Source: Cladopsammia gracilis
Lineage: Eukaryota; Cnidaria; Anthozoa; Scleractinia; Dendrophylliidae
DNA length: 64,000 nucleotides
Assembly (NCBI GenBank): GCA_022457155.1
Contig: JAJGOT010000433.1
Location: forward strand, 1 to 64,000
Direction of reading: 5' to 3'
Part shown: piece after piece, positions 56,884 through 64,000 of the stretch
How positions within the stretch are numbered: position 1 is the stretch's first letter
Layout: every line of letters starts with the position of its first letter
The notes under the pieces: model-generated
Seen by the model: only the letters and a program-made list of their open reading frames with translations
The model's database searches: none
What the model was told of the DNA's origin: nothing
Program-made: the position numbers and the translations under genes

Positions 56884-57905
56884 TGTACAGTTCTTTTATT
56901 TTTCCTGCTTCACACAACTTAATGTCAATGGTCTTCCATCTTTGGTTTGCCTTTGAGCAGAGGTCTCCTACTTTGAGTCCGTATGTACGGGATCCGTATG
57001 AATCGATGTTGAGAACCCCACCACCTCTCCTCTGGAATGATGAACAGTCAGCGTCGATGATGAGTGTAGCGTGCGCTGCACGGGCTTGATCGATCGTTGA
57101 TACTGTGCGGTGACGATAAAACCTTTTAATTCAGACCGTTCACAGATTTTCGATGGAAACATATCTACAGTTCTTTTATTTTTCCTGCTTCACACGATTT
57201 ATGTCAATTGTCTTCCGTCTTTGGCTTATACCTTTGAGCAGGTCTGCTACTTTGAGGCCGTATGAATCAATGTTGAGAACCCCACCTCTACTCTGGAATG
57301 ATGAACAGTCAGCGTCGATGATGAGTGTAGCGTGCGCTGCACGGGCTTGATCGATCGTTGATACTGTGCGGTGACGATAAAACCTTTTAATTCAGACCGT
57401 TCACAGATTTTCGATGGAAACATATCTACAGTTCTTTTATTTTTCCTGCTTCACACGATTTATGTCAATTGTCTTCCGTCTTTGGCTTATACCTTTGAGC
57501 AGGTCTGCTACTTTGAGGCCGTATGAATCAATGTTGAGAACCCCACCTCTACTCTGGAATGATGAACGGTCAGCGTCGATCATGTGAAGCGTGCGCTACA
57601 CGGGCTTGATCGATCGTTGATACTGCGCAGTGACGATAAAACGTTTTTATTCAGACCGTTCACAGCTTTTCGATGGAAAGTTATGTACAGTTCTTTTATT
57701 TTTCCTGCTTCACACAATTTATGTCAATGGTCTTCCGTCTTTGGCTTGCCTTTGAGCAGAGGTCTCCTACTTTGAGGCCGTATGAATCGATGTCGAGAAC
57801 CCCACCTGTCCTCTGGAATAATGAACGGTCAGCGTCGATCATGTGTAGCGTGCGCTACACGGGCTTGATCGATCGTTGATATTGCGCAGTGATAGCTGCG
57901 TTCAC
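56884..57905. repeat. Tandem repeat of ~260-280-bp unit, about 4 copies
   Basis: TACAGTTCTTTTATTTTTCC recurs near 56886, 57167, 57426 and 57685. The middle spacing is 259 bp; the first unit is longer through a ~20-bp insertion. Each unit contains GCGTGCGCTGCACGGGCTTG and GATCGATCGTTGATACTG. On the minus strand each unit has a frame reading ...IDADCSSFQ..GGVLNIDSYGLKV..., ended by TAA at the unit border. No known domain was recognised, and a decayed exon array cannot be excluded. Confidence 0.85.
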
Positions 57906-58862
57906 AGCTTTTCGATGGAAAAGTGGAAGTGTAACGTTTCTTGCAACGTTGCAAGCGGCAAGATTTTTTGAGGTGTCACACGATGCAATTTGTTGCTCGC
58001 AACGTCGCTAAAGTAGAACTCGATTCTACTTCTTCAGAGGAGGGGTAGCGTGCTCCACAAAGATTCATACGACCGGACACCCCTATTACCCGGACACCCC
58101 TATACGACCGGACTCCACCGTCTCTTGGTCCCGATGGTGTCCCCATAATGGAGGTTTCACAGTATTTAGAGCAGTTAGGAACGCGAGGGGTTATTGAAAA
58201 GGGATTGCGTGATCTGAGCTGACCAACCGGGAGTACGAGGAAAACTAATCGCATTGAAGATTAACGGGTTGTCTAACGCAACAGCCGATTACTTGTCTGA
58301 TGGGATTTTTCTTTTTGGGTCCAAAATGCGCTAGAATTAAATTAATAAAAGCAAGGTTTTTTGGCGTTCCGTGTTATTTTGATTTCGTTCTTTTAAGAGG
58401 TCGCCATTTTGAAGCAGTTCGGTGAAGCACGAAGCCGAGTTCAGTATACTAACTTGCACTTGTTGCCACGGTTTAAAGCGCGCTTGTGTTGAGAGATGAG
58501 CTAAGGTAAAGCCACAGGCAGCCCTTCCTGGTTTCCGCAGCATAAAGTGAATAGGAGTATTGCTGCTCCCTCCTGATCCTGGATGGGATGCTAGTCCATC
58601 GCAGGGTAACCTCCGCCATTATTTTTGCTGGTACCCAATTATACACGAAGCTCGTTTCTCGAAAGTCCCGATAACTTTTCGGGCCCGGTAAGCCATTTTA
58701 TGCGCGCAATTTTTAAAATTTTGCTGGTTCTGAAAGCCTAAGCAATAAAATTCTGAGTTGATGAAACAAAATCAGAAAACGGCAAACTGATCCTTACGGC
58801 AAGGCGATGAAGGAGTAAATAAAAGAATAAAACAAAATTTATATATATATTAAAACGAATCT

Positions 58863-58902
58863 GCCCAATATTTCGGTTTGAAAACAAACCTTCTTCAGGG
58901 GC
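58863..58902 (-). ncRNA. Second minimal hammerhead-ribozyme-like motif
   Basis: On the minus strand the 40 nt are GCCC, CUGAAGA, A, GGUUUG-UUUU-CAAACC, GAAAUAUU, GGGC. GCCC/GGGC would be stem I, the 6-bp GGUUUG/CAAACC stem II, and the palindrome AUAU stem III. CUGAAGA fits the CUGANGA core because position 7 varies. All three stems differ in sequence from the 12275 motif but keep pairing and spacing, including the same extra A before stem II. Confidence 0.5.
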
Positions 58903-59512
58903 TAACAGAAAAATGAAAAATGAAGTTAAAACTAAAAGTTCGTTACAAATAAGAGTTTGAAATTATGAAAATAAAAACAATAGATTATTATTGGTGCAGG
59001 AGACTAGGTGTCGTATGTCAATGAGTTTCGTCACGTCTATTTATTCCTAGAGGAGATAACGTTTTCCCTTTGTGTATCAAATGAGCCTCTCTCGCCTTTC
59101 TCACTGCGTCACGATTGCTGCGTATGAGTTCAAGTGGAATTAGAAGAACATCATTGATTGAATGTCCAGCTACAACTGGGAGATCCGGCACCACTCAACG
59201 GTTTGTCGCTGTGGTCTTGCTGATATTTTATATTGATGAAACAAGTCGGGGTGGTTTGTACGCTAAAAACTACACTTCCATTCTATAGATTCTAATCTAA
59301 TTTATTTCAAAAATAAAATTCACCAATTTTTACTTACGGTACTTGGTAATGAGGATGATTATGTTGAGGTCTCTACGTTAATGTTGAAAATTACCAATTA
59401 TCATTAATCAGACTCCAGCTATTATTATTACTTCTTTATCTTCTATGTGTTATTATTATAGGTTCTTGCACTACTCATGTAAATACTAGCTATCTGTGAA
59501 TGTGTGTGTATA

Positions 59513-59640
59513 CCTATTTATTTTATTTATTTATTTTACTTATTTATTTATTTTATTTTATTTATTTATTTATTTATTATCATTATTATTATTTTTAATT
59601 AATTATTTATTTATTATTTACCTGATTTTACTAATAATTT
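59513..59640. repeat. (ATTT)n microsatellite, degenerate
   Basis: Imperfect TTTA/ATTT repeats with interspersed ATT. The surrounding 58910-60440 is AT-rich without a recognisable gene. Confidence 0.85.
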
Positions 59641-60445
59641 GTGTTTGCTAAATTTGATTGTAAATTATACAACCTGCCTTGATTAGCTTTGCTATATGCA
59701 GGTTGTATATTTCTTTAATTTAAACTATTGAAATAAAAAAAATGAAATGATGAAATAAAATGATTTTAAAATATAGCTCCGGGCCCGAAAAGCTATCGGG
59801 ACCTTTGAGAAACGGACCACCTGGGTGGAGAGAGACAAGTTTCTTGTGTCTAAAGATTGACCTTCAGAATCAACGGGGAATTGAACGGGCGATTTGAACA
59901 TTAATCAAGGTTTCATCGTCATTTTATAGTAAACAATTGCGCTAATAATTTTAATGTAACATATTTAAATTTTGATAATTTCATTGTCACAAGCACCTCC
60001 GGGGAGTGTCAAAAAAGTGTTGTACGCTTTTGCGATTAGCATTTGATGCTCTTAGAGCAAATGTTAGCTTAAACACTGTATAGCGGATAGAAATAACAAT
60101 AAAGTATTGTATTATACAATACGAATTCTGTTTTTTAAAAAAGAAGATCTGCAGGCAAGTCATGACTTCAATCATTAAAAGAAAATCTTCACATCAAAAG
60201 AAACTAAAACTAAAATAAAATTTCCTTGTTCATGAAATATTAAACTCGAAACTGGTTAAACAGTTTAGTTTTTCTAAAAATGTAAAATTCAATCCAGGTG
60301 AAACTTGCCATGCAATTATTATATTGCCCAAATTTATACGAACGAAAAAACAAAAATTCAATAGATAAGGACTTTGGAAATCACGATATATAAAAAGCAG
60401 TACTCCGCATAGAATTGCGTTTTGATTTGTATTCAAGTAAAATTG

Positions 60446-60815
60446 TTAAACATGAAATCGTTCTATCTTCTTTGTCCAGGTTCTATCAAAACATGCCTCG
60501 CAGCCATGCCAAGCTGTCAGATGACTATTTACATAAAAGAATTGTTCATCAGCCCACATCTCGCTGGAGGCCTGGACCTTGGTGTCCCATGGCTGGTGCC
60601 CCCTGTTCTCTTGATCAGCATATTCGCCCTCTCTTTTCATTGTAACCTGGCCTTGTATGGCGACTTTGGCTGTGCTTGGCTCGCCTTCTTTGATTGTGTA
60701 GATTTCAGTGGTTGTTTCATCATACACTGTGTTTGTGTCTTTTAGCAGGACACATCCATCATCCATGGTAACGGTTAGTTTATACTCATCAGACAGCTGA
60801 CCAATGTGCAGGCTC
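60446..60815 (-). CDS. CocE/NonD-family hydrolase, terminal exon
   Basis: Follows acceptor TTTTGTCTTTTAAG and continues codon AG|G into SLHIGQLSDEYKLTVTMDDG. It ends at TAA (60446-60448). The exon is predicted beta-rich and forms the end of the C-terminal jelly-roll domain of X-Pro dipeptidyl-peptidase/cocaine-esterase-type enzymes. Phase is consistent with the preceding exon (370 bases = 1 + 123 codons). Confidence 0.65.
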
Positions 60816-61244
60816 CTTAAAAGACAAAACAACAGAAGTAACTCCAGTTTTTTTTTTTTTTTTTAAAAAACTTTTAGGCGGCACCCTCTTAGTATAAAGT
60901 TGATTCAAGTTGATGCATTCATTCATTCGTTGGGAGTTTTTAGCCGCCACACTTAATAAGTGAAATGGCTTTCCGTGAAACGTGATCTGAGCATTTCATT
61001 CAGGGAGTACAAACTTTCCGAGCTTAAACATATTTTAATGGTCCTTATGCATATCACGTCACTTACTCAAATTCACCTCAAGCCTCATTTGTGAAAAAAA
61101 AATTATATACACTCTTTTTTCATGGGTAATTCTTTTCAACTTTACTGCTTTGGGAATTCATTGTTGTAAAACTTCACACGTTTGGGGGTGAAATTAGCTA
61201 ATGTGACGTAAACATACATACATACATAAGCGCTATTGACTTAC

Positions 61245-61599
61245 CTCGCTTTATGAGGATTTCTCCTCCAATCAACAGGTAAGGTCACGTGCTTATATAC
61301 ACCAGGAGATTCAAATGCCCTCAGCTGAGAATCCCTCCCACTTATTTTTTCATTCGATAGTCGAACCGGAAGCAACAGCTTACTCCTACTTCCTGTAAGC
61401 ACAGACAGGCAGGTCACGTGAGGCGAAGGCCAGGCGAACGGCCAATGGACTGAAGACAGCGCCAGCCGTATTTTATGATCAGCGGCTACTGTATACGCTG
61501 TGGAATCCAGACTCACTCGGGCTTTGAAGGTTTCATGAGGTATAACAGGCTGAACAGCTTCGGTTGAATGGCCGTGTAGATGAGTCAAGTTTAACACAC
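61245..61599 (-). CDS. CocE/NonD-family hydrolase, exon (C-terminal jelly roll)
   Basis: Bounded by acceptor TTGTTGTTGCAG and donor GCGAG|GTAAGTC. It encodes VLNLTHLHGHSTEAVQPVIP, then VSLDSTAYTVAADHKIRLAL, SSVHWPFAWPSP and a basic end. The pattern of a substituted-sugar-like 'hkirlalss..wP..wPsp' strand pair is typical of the PepX C-terminal domain. Enters with two bases of a codon and leaves in phase 2. Confidence 0.75.
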
Positions 61600-61975
61600 C
61601 TGCAACAACAACAAAAATGCATGATTTTTATTTAAGATGTGGTCATTGTTCATCGTAGTTTGTAAGATAGAAGATGAATGTTTATTCATTTATCTCACGA
61701 TAGAGTCGCGATCAACATCACAAAATGACTCCATCGTGACACAAATGAATAAACATTCATCTAAACGCAAGATAGTAGACACGTCAATTTTTTTTTTTAC
61801 AAATACTAGCTTACTACAACCATATGAGTTTAATTTCACAAAATACAAGCTTGTTCATGATAGCCAGGAACATTCATTTGATAACTTCTGTGGTGAAGTT
61901 AATTCTTGTGGAAGATAATTTTATGGGTCGTAAGAAATCCGCAAACGTTTCCTGCTAAAACAGCATTTATCATAC

Positions 61976-62404
61976 CTCTTGTGATAAGAGAAGATTCGCC
62001 ATTCGGAAACACATCGCACAATCTTACAGCTACCAAGGCACAGGATCTGTCACAGCTCAGTTGTAGATCAACCTCGGGAAATCCCACAACTGAGACAGGC
62101 TCTTTAAGCGTTGTTGTCTCCCAGCACTCTGACAACGTGTCCTCTAATCTTTGATCCACTGGAAGCTCTTCAAGGCTGAACGCAAGCGGGAGTCCGCCCC
62201 ACGACCCACTGAGAAAAGATGATTTAACAGATACCTTAGTGATTGGTTCATTGCCGGTAGTTTTCTCCTTGTTCTCTGATGTCGGTGCTAAACTTCTATC
62301 ATGGTGCAAAGTGAGTTCTTGAAGTTGTACATTGGATGAAGGCCAGCAATCTTCTGCTATCCACTTCCCAGGCCAAACATCTTCCTTGTTCGCGTTTGAA
62401 ATGC
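61976..62404 (-). CDS. CocE/NonD-family hydrolase, exon (start of C-terminal domain)
   Basis: Acceptor TTTTTGTTAAAAG and donor AGAG|GTATGA, both phase 1. Encodes GISNANKEDVWPGKWIAEDC, a linker, then LPVDQRLEDTLSECWETTTL and VVGFPEVDLQLSCDRSCALV, which match the beta-sandwich domain of the X-Pro dipeptidyl-peptidase/CocE family (G.p.v.l.lssd...a.l.vrL.DV.pdG.s.li..G). The DVFPNGESSLITRG string is the most diagnostic. Confidence 0.8.
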
Positions 62405-62465
62405 CTTTTAACAAAAAGTACAGTGTACGGAGCGGTTTTTAGTGAGTTTTAAGTATTTTTGCAAT

Positions 62466-62700
62466 TGCTTTTTTTTTGCTTTGCTACGCTTTGTGATTGG
62501 CTAAAAAATGTCGCGCCACTTTTCCAACCAATCAGAAGTAAAACCAAAACCAATGATGACTTGCTCGCATGCGTTTTCCCGCGCTTGGCGTCGGCTACAT
62601 GTATTAGCTTTGAGTTCTGATTGGTTCATTGAATTGTCTGCTCTGTTGTGATTGGTCAAAGTGATTACTTTGGTTTTGGTTTTAGAGTAGATTTCATTTG
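62466..62700. repeat. CCAAT-rich dispersed repeat, copy 2
   Basis: Second copy of the repeat at 40049-40285, here in an intron of the CocE-type gene. It keeps GTGATTGGCTAAAAAATGTC, ACCAATCAG, CTGATTGGTTCATTGAATTG and TGTGATTGGTC. Confidence 0.85.
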
Positions 62701-62863
62701 AGTGTGAAAAGTAATTACACAATTGATTTGTTTTTTTCTTTTATTGAAGGATAACACATGGCAGTAATTTAAAGCCACAAAAAACGCCTCAGTGTACCAA
62801 TGTCTGGTACTTTCACACAGTTATCAAATTCAAAATAAAAAATCCTGAATTTTGTAAACATAC

Positions 62864-63240
62864 CATTCCTCAAGAACAGCCGTAACGCAGGCTCATCCAT
62901 GATGCCAGTTGACAGGCCTTTCAAATGGCAGTCCCACCACCTGAGGCACTCTTTTAGGTGGTCTATCCTAGGCCCTGGCGATGAGTCTATGGGCCAAGAA
63001 TGAGACCATGGGCCAATTAGCGCACGGACTGGACACTTTAGGTGTTCCACCATACGGAACACAGAGTCTGTGTAGATATCAGAAAACCCGCCAATCAGGA
63101 ACACAGGGCATGTGATGGAGGCGTAATATTCAGCGATGGACCCATGCTGCCAATATGAGTCACGTGTCTGATGTGACAGCCACTTGTGTATCCAAGGTTC
63201 ACTGGATTTGTTCAAACGATCCAGCCACACTTCTTTCCAT
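62864..63240 (-). CDS. CocE/NonD-family hydrolase, exon with catalytic Asp and His
   Basis: Acceptor CTTCTTCAACTTCCAG (phase 2) and donor GGAATG|GTATGT (phase 1). Encodes WKEVWLDRLNKSSEPWIHKW, then CPVFLIGGFSDIYTDS and VRALIGPWSHSWP...ECLRWWDCHLKG. In the alpha/beta-hydrolase fold of this family the Asp after GGF/W and the His of GPWSH complete the triad with a Ser in an upstream exon, which lies outside the window. These enzymes hydrolyse esters or X-Pro peptides; the substrate of the animal members is unknown. No secretion signal can be judged from this 3' part. The gene is multi-exon and eukaryotic in style although the family is best known from bacteria. Confidence 0.8.
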
Positions 63241-63882
63241 CTGGAAGTTGAAGAAGAGGACTTATAGTTATTAAGTAATATATCAAACATGAGGAGGAGT
63301 GTTTCATCAGGATATCCAAACACCAAGAAATGTGTTGAAAAGATGAGGCGCAGCCGAGTTTTTTGAGTTTTTGTTAACCCACATCTATGTGCTTTAGCAG
63401 GATACCTGATGAAACATTATTTTGAGTGTTTAATATAGCTTCTCAAACTGATCATTTAACTCAAAGTAAATGAAAGAATAAAATCGCCAAAATCTATGCT
63501 AATTAAGACGGGGTATCCAAACCTCCTTCATGGTAGTGATTTCCTTTGCGTTCTCTACATGAATTATTTATGAGTTTTAGAAATATATTAGTGAAATAAT
63601 TATAATGTACTGTGGGAAACTGAAATGCAACAATGTTGTATTCAACATGTTTCAGTCTGATATAGCCCCTATTCACTATTTGTGCCCAATTTGTTGCAGA
63701 AAGTTGTATTTTCATGCAGAAACTTTCTATGTATCATGCTGTGAATAACCATCAGCTGATTCCATACAATAAGCTAACTAAAGCAAAAATTCAACACGGC
63801 AGCAGTCAAGTAGATTGATGTTCATTGTGTTTGATGGCCATCTAATGCAAAGATAATTTTGTAAAGGAATAAAGATAAATAC

Positions 63883-63959
63883 CAGTAAGAAGAAACAGTT
63901 TTGGTTTTGGAAAAGATGAAAGGTTTACATCTGCAAGATCAACTTTGCTCCCAGGGATG
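63883..63959 (-). CDS. Weak candidate upstream exon
   Basis: A 77-bp open stretch between TTATCTCACAG and ACTG|GTATTT reads IPGSKVDLADVNLSSFPKPK. It would leave in phase 1, whereas the 62864-63240 exon needs phase 2, so at least one more exon or a different border is required. No domain match was recognised. Confidence 0.2.
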
Positions 63960-64000
63960 CTGTGAGATAACAATGAAAATTTCTTAATTTTTAATTTAAA

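Noticed and set aside
63280..63420. Two inverted CCTGATGAAACA sites suggesting hammerheads
   Set aside because: A possible stem follows CUGAUGA, but the GAAA core is missing (UAAU or GAUA instead).

Overview
The window reads as nuclear DNA of an anthozoan cnidarian, most likely a stony coral. The genes are spliced with GT/AG introns. The DNA is AT-rich and saturated with short palindromic non-autonomous transposons, poly-G/C-ended elements, satellites and microsatellites. The families recognised (short HEPN/DZIP3-like proteins, SID-1-like transporters, a neurexin-like receptor, a CocE-type hydrolase) fit a cnidarian. The species call rests on recalled repeat types, not on a search. No viral gene, bacterial operon, CRISPR array or autonomous transposase/RT ORF was seen.

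Layout. Positions 1-60 hold the last codons of a HEPN-like gene whose C-terminus matches a complete HEPN/DZIP3-like gene at 8895-9536 (+). Between them lie a ~96-bp satellite (1.5-3.5 kb), a ~430-bp foldback hairpin (4.7-5.1 kb), a cluster of GAAANNGAAA motifs, and two palindromic elements. At 12513-13546 (-) is a two-exon secreted cysteine-rich protein with a furin-type site and a PLA2-like His-Asp motif. A hammerhead-ribozyme-like motif lies just beyond its stop codon. From 13.9 to 18 kb there is a ~1.04-kb tandem duplication and nested MITEs.

Two paralogous SID-1/SIDT genes lie on the minus strand. Copy A (18974-24403) carries two +1 frameshifts. Copy B (41827-45396) is intact and encodes a predicted 774 aa. 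Both have the same structure: a signal-peptide exon, one phase-1 intron, and one long exon with all membrane segments. The CREST-type S/H/D...HxxxH residues are present in both. Between them are a 72-bp satellite inside a possible large TIR element, poly-G elements with an intact empty site, several MITEs with clear target-site duplications, and a dense minisatellite at 36.8-37.5 kb.

At 49588-54956 (-) a two-exon neurexin-like gene encodes signal peptide, LamG, EGF, LamG, a Ser/Thr-rich stalk with Ser-Gly sites, a TM helix and a PDZ-type tail. At 60446-63240 (-) are the four 3' exons of a CocE/NonD (X-Pro dipeptidyl-peptidase-type) hydrolase whose 5' part lies beyond the window. A second hammerhead-like motif is at 58.9 kb.

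The genes do not form an operon. The possible themes are dsRNA handling (SID-1 genes amid many long inverted repeats) and innate immunity (HEPN genes near ISRE-like motifs). Both are inference. Exon borders were set by reading frame, splice consensus and paralog comparison without transcripts.
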